A stretch of DNA of 64,000 nt, from contig NC_014818.1 in NCBI RefSeq assembly GCF_000175215.2, positions 124,001-188,000 on the forward strand. The letters are read 5' to 3'. A program made the position numbers and the translations under genes. This DNA comes from Asticcacaulis excentricus CB 48. Lineage in GTDB: Bacteria; Pseudomonadota; Alphaproteobacteria; Caulobacterales; Caulobacteraceae. Position 1 is the first letter of the stretch; the number at the start of each line of letters is the position of its first letter. The notes under the pieces were generated by a model that saw only the letters and a list, made by a program, of their open reading frames with translations, was not told the origin of the DNA and searched no databases. Below, in pieces: positions 42,617 to 51,449 of this stretch.

Positions 42617-43705
42617 TTAGCGGCACCAGGCAGCGACGACTAAGTCCCGCATGAACCCGTTATCCTGCCAAAGTTGTCCCCAGTCAGTGCCGGAGGTGCG
42701 GCTGAACGCGATAATGACCCCCTGCCGCTCCGGCCAGATGAGGTTGAGCGTCTGCACGTTGCCGACCGCACCACGTCGTTCGACGACCGTCATAGGCTGC
42801 GCGCAGCCCGTAGGCTTGACCGTGTAGGCCCAGGCCCCCAGCGCCACATAGCCGAGCGACGGTTCCCCATCCCACAGCACCTGCAGGCTGCCACGCGACA
42901 GCAGGCGTCCGGACATGAGCGCCGTATCGAAGCGCATCAGATCTCGCGCCGAGCCCTTTATGCCGGCCGCCGCCTCATAAGCCGACAGGGAAAGGACGGG
43001 CTCCGTCGCGCCGTCGCTATCGACCGCTGTAAAGGGCTCGCGATCGCCCGGCTGGTAAAGACGCAGGGTTTTTAGCCCCAGTGGCCTGCTGATCCGCTCT
43101 TCGAGAAGCTGGGCGAAGGGACGCCCCGTCACCTTTTCCAGAACATCCGACAGCAGGTAGTAGTCGCAATTATTGTAGTGGAAGGCTTTCGGATCGGCGC
43201 GCAACGGCCCGCGGCAAAATCCGTGATCGGCCTTATCATGGAGGTAAAATTGCGGTACGCCATCGGCATTGGTCGGAGTTTCCGACGGGTCGGGCAGGCC
43301 CGACTGATGCCGCAGCAGCGCTTCGAGAGTGACATTTCCGGACGGAAGGTCGGCAAATTCCGACAAAATCGCTTTCAAGGGCGTATCGAGCGACAACTCC
43401 TTGCGTTCGACTGACATCATTACCAGCACAGCAGTAATCTGCTTGCTGATCGAGGCCAGTCGCCACGGCGTGTCTAAAGTCGGGGCCTTGCGGGTCTTTG
43501 AAAAAAGCGGTCCGGCGGGAATGGCTTCGGTGGGCTGTCCCTCGAGCGATGTCACCACGATACCGCTAAAGCGTCCGGCTGCATTTTCCGCGGTGACGAC
43601 GGCTTTGACCGGGGTTTGCGCCCACGCGGGCAGGGCGAACAGCCCAGTCATCGCATAAAGGCATAAGGCAAGACCCCGGTTGGAACCTCGTTTCGCTGCG
43701 CGCAT
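42617..43705 (-). CDS. Exported serine hydrolase of the beta-lactamase (class C) fold
   Basis: A 362-residue protein with signal peptide (MTGLFALPAWAQ). It carries the S-x-x-K motif as LASISKQ near residue 85 and the Y-x-N motif as FHYNNCDYY near residue 177, which mark the penicillin-binding-protein / class C beta-lactamase / esterase superfamily. Members may be esterases, D-aminopeptidases or low-activity penicillin-binding proteins; resistance is not implied. GGGAG precedes the ATG. It is the first gene of a two-gene unit with the S41 protein, which suggests joint action in the periplasm on peptides or cell-wall fragments. Confidence 0.85.
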   Translation of the reverse strand: MRAAKRGSNRGLALCLYAMTGLFALPAWAQTPVKAVVTAENAAGRFSGIVVTSLEGQPTEAIPAGPLFSKTRKAPTLDTPWRLASISKQITAVLVMMSVERKELSLDTPLKAILSEFADLPSGNVTLEALLRHQSGLPDPSETPTNADGVPQFYLHDKADHGFCRGPLRADPKAFHYNNCDYYLLSDVLEKVTGRPFAQLLEERISRPLGLKTLRLYQPGDREPFTAVDSDGATEPVLSLSAYEAAAGIKGSARDLMRFDTALMSGRLLSRGSLQVLWDGEPSLGYVALGAWAYTVKPTGCAQPMTVVERRGAVGNVQTLNLIWPERQGVIIAFSRTSGTDWGQLWQDNGFMRDLVVAAWCR

Positions 43706-43872
43706 GATCTGGCTCCCCCGTGTTGTTTTTATCTGCGCATAGGAGGGGCATTTCGATGAAGAGTCCAGAGAACTTTGATACGGGAGACGCTATTGAGGGG
43801 CTGTGAAGTGGGCAGTTTACTCAGACAAATATCGGTGCCACACTGCCCTTAAATAGATACGGGAGGTATATC

Positions 43873-44889
43873 ATGATCCGGTCAGGATGGATGCAGGCGT
43901 GCGCGGTGGCGGGCGTATCCACCACGGCCTTTTTCGCCATGGCGTTTTCGGGTGCCGCGCAGGTCGCGCCCAAAGGGGGCAATCCATTGTTTACTGACGC
44001 TTTTACCGCCGATCCTGCGGCTCTGGTGGTCAAGGACACACTCTACCTTTATGTCGGCCATGATCAGGCGACGGGTGACGAGATGTTCACCATGCGTGAG
44101 TGGCTGGTCTATTCCACCGAGGACATGAAGACCTGGCAGGCGCACGGGCCGATAATGAAAGCCACGGATTTTAAATGGGCGGTCCGCGATTCATGGGCGT
44201 CGCAGGTCGTGGAAAGCAATGGCAAGTTTTGGCTCTATGCGGCGGTCGAACACGACAAAACCCATCCGGGCAAGGCTATAGGCGTTGCCGTCTCAGACAG
44301 CCCCACCGGCCCGTTTGTCGATGCGCGCGGCTCCGCCCTGATCAGCAACGACATGACGCCACAAGGGCCGCACACCTGGGACGATATCGACCCAACCGTC
44401 TATATCGAAGACGACGGCACGGCGTGGCTGATCTGGGGCAACGCCAACTGCTATTACGCCCGCTTAAAGCCCAACATGACCGAGCTGGACGGCCCGATTC
44501 AGCAAATTCCGCTGCCGAAATACGTTGAGGGGCCCTGGATCCACAAACACGCTCAGACCTACTACCTGACCTATGCTTCGATGGATAAGGCCGTGTCTAA
44601 CGACGAGTTGATCTCTTATGCGACCGCGCCTTCCATAACCGGGCCGTGGACCTATCGCGGCGAGATCAGCGGGCCCGCCGAAAACAGCTTCACCATTCAT
44701 CCGGCCATTGTCGAATTCAAGGGGCAACCCTACTTCTTCTATCACAACGGCAAGCTGACGCTGAACGGCGAGAAAGGCGGGCTAGGCCGTCGGGCCGTGG
44801 CGGTCGAGCATCTCTACTATAATACCGATGGCACGATCAAACCTATCGTTCACACGACCGAAGGCGTCTCGGCCCCGCGCCAAAAATAG
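43873..44889 (+). CDS. GH43 glycosidase (second copy in window)
   Basis: A 338-residue exported enzyme with signal peptide ending SGAAQ. The three acidic residues of the family appear in FTADPAALVV (base), WDDIDPTVYIEDDG (pKa modulator) and YVEGPWIHKHAQ (acid), and EHLYYNTDGTIKPI closes the domain. It resembles bacterial beta-xylosidase/arabinofuranosidase GH43 members and is diverged from the copy at 11711. A GGGAGG ribosome site precedes ATG 43873. It is a lone gene separated from the main locus and has no visible copy of the locus palindrome upstream. Specificity cannot be read from sequence alone. Confidence 0.88.
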   Translation: MIRSGWMQACAVAGVSTTAFFAMAFSGAAQVAPKGGNPLFTDAFTADPAALVVKDTLYLYVGHDQATGDEMFTMREWLVYSTEDMKTWQAHGPIMKATDFKWAVRDSWASQVVESNGKFWLYAAVEHDKTHPGKAIGVAVSDSPTGPFVDARGSALISNDMTPQGPHTWDDIDPTVYIEDDGTAWLIWGNANCYYARLKPNMTELDGPIQQIPLPKYVEGPWIHKHAQTYYLTYASMDKAVSNDELISYATAPSITGPWTYRGEISGPAENSFTIHPAIVEFKGQPYFFYHNGKLTLNGEKGGLGRRAVAVEHLYYNTDGTIKPIVHTTEGVSAPRQK

Positions 44890-45025
44890 GCAGTTTGATC
44901 TTCGTAGACCGCATGGGTGGTTTTCCGTTGCTCTCACTGGCGAATTATTGACGTTGGGTGATCTTCAGCGCGACAGTCCCTAAGTCGGCCATCACCGTCC
45001 GGGTGTCTGCTACGATGTCAGAAGT

Positions 45026-45271
45026 TCAGACGCACAGGCTAAGCAAAAGCGTAAAGCTTAGTCCGAAAATGCCCACAAGCCCCTCCATGATGGTCAATGT
45101 CCGCAACGGATCATTCACTGACAGACCGAATTACTCCTTGAACATCCACAGACCGGAATCATTGACACAACTGAACATCAGGCTGCCGGCCCCAATCACT
45201 AGAACCATCAGGCTGGGATTGACGCTGGAAAGCTTAACCAAGGGTGCGACGACCCCTGCTACATGAGTCGC
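45026..45271 (-). pseudogene. Tail of a GntP-type gluconate permease with a nonsense codon
   Basis: Reading minus, the fragment gives VAGVVAPLVKLSSVNPSLMVLVIGAGSL, then FSCVNDSGLWMFKE, a TAA stop at 45131-45133, and then in the same frame FGLSVNDPLRTLTIMEGLVGIFGLSFTLLLS to a natural stop. This is the last 80 or so residues of a gluconate:H+ symporter, in which KEYFGLS has become KE-stop-FGLS. The rest of the gene is missing. It abuts the regulator fragment on the other strand. The 130 bases between the GH43 gene and this relic show nothing I can name. Confidence 0.75.
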
Positions 45272-45632
45272 CCCGCGAACGAATGGTGCCGGACGAGACT
45301 CGTTCGCGCTGGGGGCGGTCTTGCTGAAACGCCTGCTGAAGCAGGCTCCGGATACCAATGCGATCTTCTTCTGTCAGGACGACCTGGCGCAAGAGGCTTT
45401 GCTTGAATGCCTGCGCCAGGGTATCTCCGTGCCGGACCGGCTGGCCGTCGCCGGGATCGACGATCTGGCTATTTCCGAATGTACCGTGCCGTCGCTGACG
45501 ACGATCAAGACACCACGCTACGAGGTCGGGGTAGAGGCGGCGCGGATGCTGCGGGCCCTGATCGAAGGAGAATCCGTACCGCGCGAGACGATAGATCTGG
45601 GCGTTCAGCTACGCGCCGGAGAGAGCACCTGA
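45267..45632 (+). pseudogene. C-terminal fragment of a LacI-type gluconate regulator
   Basis: The open frame gives DSFALGAVLLKRLLKQAPDTNAIFFCQDDLAQEALLECL, then ISVPDRLAVAGIDDLAISECTVPSLTTIKTPRYEVGVEAARML, which is the ligand-domain end of a LacI-family regulator; the PSLTTIKTPRYEVG segment is typical of gluconate (GntR/IdnR) repressors. The DNA-binding domain and first half of the ligand domain are absent and no plausible start is present. With the adjoining permease relic this looks like the debris of a gluconate-use locus. Confidence 0.75.
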
Positions 45633-45642
45633 AGGGCACCGC

Positions 45643-46203
45643 CTATAGCCTGCGACGCGCCAATTCGATGCCAAGACCCAAATTCCACACCAGCCCCCCT
45701 AGGAACGTAACGATGACGGCAGCGGGAAAGATCAGGCTTAAAAGTGGCGGAAAAGGCAGAAAGCAGCCAACCGCCTGAAGCCAAACTGGAAAAACGGGAG
45801 CCTTGCGCGACGCTGCTATTGTGCTGAGAGCCCACAGTCCACTGATCACTACCCCGCCCAGCGCCAGCGGGTTGATATAACCGGCCAGTCCACGAAATCC
45901 TGGCCACAGCAACACACCGAAACCCAGTAGGCCCGCGGCTATCATTAGAAGCGCTGCCGTTAGGCCTATGAGCAGGGGCAGAGGGGAAGCGACGAGTATG
46001 AAGACCGCGCGTACTTGATTCGCGACGCACAAGCCGATCAGGATTTTTAGACCCTCACCCAGCATAAGAAGCGGGACACCGGCGGCGATGGCGTCGGCGC
46101 CCCCCGAGCCGCCTCTGGACATAACGCTAACGCCCACGGCTAATGCACCGAGGCTCGCGGCTATGTTCAATGCGCTTGCGAAGCTGGCTGACCCTAACCT
46201 CAT
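45643..46203 (-). CDS. Small inner-membrane protein of unknown function
   Basis: A 186-residue protein with about six hydrophobic helices: ASALNIAASLGALAVGVSVM, AVFILVASPLPLLIGLTAALLMIAAGLLGFGVLL, ALGGVVISGLWALSTIAA, PVFPVWLQAVGCFLPFPPLLSLIF and AAVIVTFLGGLVWNLGLGIEL. I do not recognise the family. ATG 46203 is chosen because GAGGG stands about 7 bases before it; the frame also opens 39 codons upstream (46320). It lies between gene remnants, so it may itself be a survivor of a larger lost unit. No operon partner is visible. Confidence 0.6.
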   Translation of the reverse strand: MRLGSASFASALNIAASLGALAVGVSVMSRGGSGGADAIAAGVPLLMLGEGLKILIGLCVANQVRAVFILVASPLPLLIGLTAALLMIAAGLLGFGVLLWPGFRGLAGYINPLALGGVVISGLWALSTIAASRKAPVFPVWLQAVGCFLPFPPLLSLIFPAAVIVTFLGGLVWNLGLGIELARRRL

Positions 46204-46616
46204 AACGGCCCTCGTTATCCCTGGTGGATGGGGCGCGTCATCACGACCCTCTCCTTTTTCACAATACGTATCAGGCAGCACCTCTCCGGGCAGGACATAT
46301 GCGCGAAATGCCGAATTCATGCGCGAACGGATGGCATTAGGTTGATCATAACAGTCAAGGTCACCGGCGCGTCAATCCAAGCGCTACCGCGCCGGCGACA
46401 ACGCCTCTAAAAGACGCTGCCTAAGCCGACACAACCACCCCTGAGCCAGTCGCCAGAAACGTCACCGTTGCGGCGCCGCGTTGATTGGGCTCGTTGAGAG
46501 TTTTTCAAGCGTACTTATCAGTGGGGACCAGGGCAACGAACAGGTGTACGAGCGCGGGCACGGACAGAGCAAGCAGAAGACAGAAACCGGCGTTGGCGCG
46601 GTGGCTTAGACACTGG

Positions 46617-46798
46617 CGTTGGAATCGAGCACCCTGACGCCCATGCTGAAACGTCAGGAGTCGGCGGGGTGTCTGGCAAAGGCCCTGCGGGAGGCGTCCG
46701 GGCAAGATCTTAAGGCGCTTGGCGAACTGAATGACGACATCCGCCATCTGAGAGATAAGCTCTGTAATGGAATTGACGGTTGGCAGGACCCGGCCTGA
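46617..46798 (+). pseudogene. MarR/OhrR-type regulator remnant
   Basis: The frame reads LESSTLTPMLKRQESAG, the recognition-helix segment of MarR/OhrR regulators, then jumps directly to CLAKALREASGQDLKALGELNDDIRHLRDKL, which resembles the C-terminal dimerisation helix. The wing and linker are missing, so an internal deletion has occurred, and the N-terminal helices are absent. The rest of the gap 46204-46886 holds nothing I can identify. Confidence 0.6.
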
Positions 46799-46886
46799 GC
46801 GTCGCGTAGGACATCTTTTGATACTGAGTTGTCAATCCGCTCAACCTGTGAGAGTTTTGTGACAAAACAGATAATAGGGGGATTAA

Positions 46887-49148
46887 ATGCGCAGACGCCT
46901 TTCAGGCCTGACCATAGGCACGGCTTTAAGTGTATGCCTCGCCGCTATGCCCGTGTTGGCTCAGACGAACACGGCCGAAACCACTCAGGTTATTGTGAAG
47001 GCGACCGCCCGGCCACACCTGAGCGAGGAGGTTGCGCCGCCGCCGATCAGCGACTTCATCGTTCCGCCCCGCATCGAGCAGATCGCCCTGTCACCGGACG
47101 GCAGTCACTTTGCCTTCATTACGCGCAAGGCAGGGTTGCGGCTTCTGACGGTATATAATGTCGATGATGGCAGCAATCAGGTCATTCGCCTGAGTGAGGA
47201 CCCGCTCTCGACCCTGACCTTTCTCGATAACGATTATATTGCGCTGTCCGACACGCGAACTGCCTCTCGCAGCACCTGCCCGTCGGGTCTGGATAAGACC
47301 TTCAAGGCGGCACAATCGGTCGATGATTATCGCTCAGCCCTGACGGACGGCGGCTTCGGCAGTGGTACGACGAACAATTCCGGGGCCAGCGAAGACTGGC
47401 TGATCGCTACGATGATCTCGACCGCGCTCACGCCACCGCCTTGCAGGAGTTACGGTGTGCGCGCTCATGAAGCTGCCGCTATTGTCGATCTGCGCACCAA
47501 ACAATCCCTCAGCCTTGGCGCGCGCATGGGCGGCGACTACGATCAGATGCCGCTCGGCCTGCCCAAGCCCGTGATGATGGACGGCAAGCTCACGCTGGTG
47601 GGCCCGTTTCTCGAACTGCGAGACAAGTCGATCGCCGGACAGGTGGCGCAGCGCGTCTATCTGTGGAAGGTCGATCCGCAGACCGGACGCGGGCGGATCA
47701 TCGACGACAAGGGCGGTGATCTCGACCGGGAGGGCAGCTATGTTGATGACTGGCTGACCGATGGTAAGGGTCAGCCGCAGGTGCGCGCGCAATATACCTA
47801 TATCAGCGAAACCTTTGCAATCGAGACGCGCCAGGAGGGAAAGTGGACACCGCTTCTAACGCGAAAGATCGACGCCAAGGCCCACACCGTTGCCCCCTTT
47901 CTGGTCGGGCGCGGGCGCGATGGTCAGTCCCTGCTGCTGCTGGATGCAGCGACTGGCTCCGATGGCAAGCGCTTCCACTATGTCGAACTGTCGCTTGACG
48001 GCAAGGTGTCCGAACCGCTCAATGAGGACGCTTCTCGCGACCGTCCCGTCTTCCATCCGCAGACGGGGGCCCTGGCTGGCTTTGCCCATGATGGTGAAGT
48101 CACAACCTACACTTTTTTCGACGCCGATCTCGCCGACTATTACAGCCATGCCGTTGATACGGCACCGGGTCAGGCCGTGCGCGTCGCTGCCATAGCCAAT
48201 GACCCGGCCAAAATGATCCTGTTTGCGCAGGGGGGTGATGATCCGGGGTCGTGGTCCTATTACGACTTCATCAAGGGCAGGCGCGTCGATATCGGCTCCC
48301 AGTATCCCGACGTGCCGCAGGACTGGGTGGCTTCGCAACGCACCGTGCGCTACCCGGCTGCCGACGGCTTAACCATTTCCGCCCTTGTGACCCTGCCGCG
48401 TCAGGGCGAAGTCAAGAAGCGCGCGCTGGTCGTCCTGCCGCATGATGGACCTCTGTCGCATGTGGGACGCGGCTATGACTGGCTCGCACAGGTTTTGGCC
48501 TCGCGAGGTTATGTCGTGATGCAGCCCAATTACCGCGGCTCGGATGGCTACGGTGCGGCCCTGCAGGATGCCGGAAAAGGGCAGTGGGCGGGCAAAAGCC
48601 TCAGTGATCTGGCGGATGGCGTCAAATATCTGGCCGCGCAGGGTCTTATTGACCCGAAGCGCGTATGTATCGCCGGGGAGGGCTATGGTGGGTATGCGGC
48701 ACTTAGAGGCGCCCAAGCTCAGAACCCTTATCGCTGCGCGGCGTCCATTAATGGCATCATCGACCCGGACGACTACCTCAAGACTGCCCGCAGCAATGCC
48801 CCGGTCGATGCCATAGCGTCGCTGAAGGCCGATCCCGCGGCCCCGCGGGCCTTCGTCGCCGACACCCTATCACCGGGCCAGATCGAGACGCAGTTTGGTC
48901 AGACCCCTCCTCCGGTCATTGGTGCCGCCGATATCAGCAAACCCGTTTTGCTCATTGCTAGCCCCAATGACGCCGTGGTTCCTTCACGCCAATCGCGCGC
49001 TCTGCGCGATGCCTTGCAACGCGCAGGGAAAACGGTCACCTTTGTTGAACTTCCCGACAATGGACATGAGTTGAAAACACAGGCGAGCCGTCTCAGCGCG
49101 GCGCAGGCCCTGATCGACTTTCTGGCGAAACACAACCCGGCAAAATAG
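46887..49148 (+). CDS. S9 prolyl-oligopeptidase-family protein lacking the catalytic serine
   Basis: A 753-residue exported protein with signal peptide ending MPVLAQ. An N-terminal beta-propeller (IEQIALSPDGSHFAFITRK) is followed by an alpha/beta-hydrolase domain (ALVVLPHDGPLSHVGRGYDWLAQVLASRGYVVMQPNYRGSDGYG). The nucleophile elbow, normally G-x-S-Y-G-G, reads GEGYGG here (near residue 599), with glycine where serine should be. The aspartate (SPNDAVVP, about 694) and histidine (PDNGHEL, about 725) of the triad are kept. It should therefore be inactive as a peptidase, or work in another way. AGGGGG precedes ATG 46887. The gene is full-length and otherwise well preserved, and stands alone. Confidence 0.85.
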   Translation: MRRRLSGLTIGTALSVCLAAMPVLAQTNTAETTQVIVKATARPHLSEEVAPPPISDFIVPPRIEQIALSPDGSHFAFITRKAGLRLLTVYNVDDGSNQVIRLSEDPLSTLTFLDNDYIALSDTRTASRSTCPSGLDKTFKAAQSVDDYRSALTDGGFGSGTTNNSGASEDWLIATMISTALTPPPCRSYGVRAHEAAAIVDLRTKQSLSLGARMGGDYDQMPLGLPKPVMMDGKLTLVGPFLELRDKSIAGQVAQRVYLWKVDPQTGRGRIIDDKGGDLDREGSYVDDWLTDGKGQPQVRAQYTYISETFAIETRQEGKWTPLLTRKIDAKAHTVAPFLVGRGRDGQSLLLLDAATGSDGKRFHYVELSLDGKVSEPLNEDASRDRPVFHPQTGALAGFAHDGEVTTYTFFDADLADYYSHAVDTAPGQAVRVAAIANDPAKMILFAQGGDDPGSWSYYDFIKGRRVDIGSQYPDVPQDWVASQRTVRYPAADGLTISALVTLPRQGEVKKRALVVLPHDGPLSHVGRGYDWLAQVLASRGYVVMQPNYRGSDGYGAALQDAGKGQWAGKSLSDLADGVKYLAAQGLIDPKRVCIAGEGYGGYAALRGAQAQNPYRCAASINGIIDPDDYLKTARSNAPVDAIASLKADPAAPRAFVADTLSPGQIETQFGQTPPPVIGAADISKPVLLIASPNDAVVPSRQSRALRDALQRAGKTVTFVELPDNGHELKTQASRLSAAQALIDFLAKHNPAK

Positions 49149-49281
49149 GACTGCTCGTTTTGACATGGCCCTGACGGGGCGTGTGCCCTGTCTGCGCCTA
49201 CCATGCGTAACCGCGCGTTGAAGTTAAGCGTTTCGAAACCATGATTGACTACGAATTTTGCTGTGTAGATCGGGTATTCGA

Positions 49282-51363
49282 ATGTTTGCAAAATCTCTGC
49301 CGCTTAAGCTTTCCGCGTATTGCGCGCTTGCGCTGTGCCTGGCCTTTGGCGCCGGCGCAGTCGTGATCACCAGCCAGAGCGCAGACGCTCAGCACAAACA
49401 GAACGCCGAGATCCAGCTGAACCTGGCCAAAAGTCAGGGTGAGGCCGTCTCTCGCCGGCTCGACCTGGCGGCGAAAGCGGCCGCAGAGATAGGGTCGGCA
49501 GCCATCGCGCTGAAAGAAAGTGGGGCCACCTCCCGTATCACTCAGGATGCCGTTCTTAAATCCGTTCTGGAGCGCAACCCGGAGATTCTCGGCGCTTACA
49601 CGGCTTACGAGCCGAATGCCCTTGATGGTCAGGACGCCAAGTATGCGGGCACAGAGGGCACGGACGCTTCCGGCCGGTTCATCTCCTATTGGAACCGGGG
49701 ATCGGGAGCGATCATCCGGGAAGTGCTCGCCGATTATGACAAGCCCGGCGCTGGCGATTACTATCAGCGCCCCAAAAATGAAGGTCGTTCGGTCGCTATT
49801 GAGCCTTACATCTATCCCGTCGCGGGTAAACCGGTGCTGATGACCTCGTTCACGCATCCGCTGCAAGTTAACGGGCAGTTCATAGGCATTTCGGGTGTTG
49901 ATATTGATCTGGGCAGCCTGAATGCCGAGATGGCAAAGGCAAAACCGTTCGGCACAGGCTTCGTTGCGCTCGTGTCTTCCACTGGTCTGGCTGTCAGCCA
50001 CCCGGACGTAAAGACACTGGGCAAGCCTCTGACAGAGGTTGACCCCGGCACGGCGCAGGCCGCGAAACAAGCCATTGAGAGCGGTAAGCAGGTCGCGTTT
50101 GACGGGAAGGGTGTAGATGGTAAAAGCTGGCGCTATCTGGCGCTTCCCATCAAAGCCGGGGCGACCGGTGATGTATGGGCCGTTGTGGTCGAGGTTCCGG
50201 TTGCGACGCTCAATGCGGACATCAATCGCAGTCTGGGAAATATGATCCTTATCTCCCTGCTCAGCATTGTCGCGGCTATGGGTGCGCTATACGTGCTGAT
50301 AAGCCGGATGGTCGGGGTGCCCCTGCGAAACCTCGGCTCGGTCATTGATCGCATGGCGGCTGGAGATCACAATGCGCAGGTGCGCGAGGCAAGCCGTTCG
50401 GATGAAGTGGGTGCTATCGGCAAGGCAGTGATGTCCTTCCGCGAAAGTCTGAGGCTTAAGGCCGAAGCCGAGGCCTTGAGGGAGCGCGATCAGCAAAGCG
50501 AACAGACGCGCCAGCGTCAGCAGTCCATGAATGAACTCGCCTCGCGGTTTGAGACCGCGGTCGGTGGGATCGTTGAAATGGTGTCGGCGGCAGCCACAGA
50601 AATGCAAGCAACGGCTCAGCAACTGACGTCAACCGCGCAGGAATCCGCCTTTAAAGCCAGATCGGTCTCCGTGGCCGCCGAGGAAGCCGGGAGCAATGTG
50701 ACGTCCGTGGCGGGCGCTGCCGAAGAACTGGGCGCATCCGTTTCGGAAATCAGCCGGCAGGTTGAGCACTCTCTGGCGAAGGCTCGGGAGGCGGTCGACG
50801 AAGCGGAGACGACGCGCGCGATTGTGCACGAACTCTCCGAAGCGTCCGGACGCATCACCGGCATCGTCGATATGATCTCAGGCATCGCCGCGCAAACCAA
50901 TCTGCTGGCGCTAAACGCCACGATTGAGTCCGCTCGCGCGGGCGAGGCCGGACGCGGCTTCGCGGTCGTAGCATCGGAAGTCAAGATACTGGCTCAGCAG
51001 ACGGCCAAGGCGACTGATGAGATCAATCACCAGATTGCGGCCATTCAGACGACAACCACGCAGGCCGTTGCCGCCATTGAGAACATCTCGGCGACTATAC
51101 AGGCTCTCAATGACTCCTCGGCGACGATCGCCAGTGCCGTCCAGCAGCAAGGCGGTGCTACCCACGAGATTGTTCATTCCGTAACGCGCGCTTCTGCTGG
51201 TGCTTCTGAGGTTTCCTCAAACATTTCAGGGGTCGCCCGAATGGCCGAGGAAACAGGGCAGGGGGCGTCTCAGGTCCTGAGTGCGTCTTCTGAACTGGCG
51301 CAACAGGCCGAACGGCTCCAGGGTCAGGTTCACACGTTCCTGGCTCAGGTCAGGTCCGCCTAA
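49282..51363 (+). CDS. Methyl-accepting chemotaxis protein with Cache sensor
   Basis: A 693-residue chemoreceptor. One membrane helix is near residues 10-30, followed by a periplasmic double-Cache domain (about 40-280, with ILGAYTAYEPNALDG and ISGVDIDLGSLN), a second membrane helix (ILISLLSIVAAMGALYVLI), a HAMP domain and a cytoplasmic signalling domain whose hairpin tip reads GIAAQTNLLALNATIESARAGEAGRGFAVVA. No C-terminal receptor pentapeptide is present. I use ATG 49282 (MFAKSLPLKL); an upstream start adds eight residues. Cache domains of this kind bind amino acids, organic acids or amines, and the ligand here is unknown. It is a single gene convergent with GH35. Confidence 0.93.
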   Translation: MFAKSLPLKLSAYCALALCLAFGAGAVVITSQSADAQHKQNAEIQLNLAKSQGEAVSRRLDLAAKAAAEIGSAAIALKESGATSRITQDAVLKSVLERNPEILGAYTAYEPNALDGQDAKYAGTEGTDASGRFISYWNRGSGAIIREVLADYDKPGAGDYYQRPKNEGRSVAIEPYIYPVAGKPVLMTSFTHPLQVNGQFIGISGVDIDLGSLNAEMAKAKPFGTGFVALVSSTGLAVSHPDVKTLGKPLTEVDPGTAQAAKQAIESGKQVAFDGKGVDGKSWRYLALPIKAGATGDVWAVVVEVPVATLNADINRSLGNMILISLLSIVAAMGALYVLISRMVGVPLRNLGSVIDRMAAGDHNAQVREASRSDEVGAIGKAVMSFRESLRLKAEAEALRERDQQSEQTRQRQQSMNELASRFETAVGGIVEMVSAAATEMQATAQQLTSTAQESAFKARSVSVAAEEAGSNVTSVAGAAEELGASVSEISRQVEHSLAKAREAVDEAETTRAIVHELSEASGRITGIVDMISGIAAQTNLLALNATIESARAGEAGRGFAVVASEVKILAQQTAKATDEINHQIAAIQTTTTQAVAAIENISATIQALNDSSATIASAVQQQGGATHEIVHSVTRASAGASEVSSNISGVARMAEETGQGASQVLSASSELAQQAERLQGQVHTFLAQVRSA

Positions 51364-51449
51364 AACGCCGCATCGTGGTCAGACATTTACCCATGTTCGG
51401 AGGTGCCCGGCGGCAGTGAACAGCCAAGGTGCCGCGGCCTTACCTGCTC

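Noticed and set aside
43810..43848. GGGCAGT / ACTGCCC inverted repeat before the second GH43 gene
   Set aside because: Only 7 bp with a 25-base gap, no T-run and no relation to the locus palindrome; it could easily be chance.
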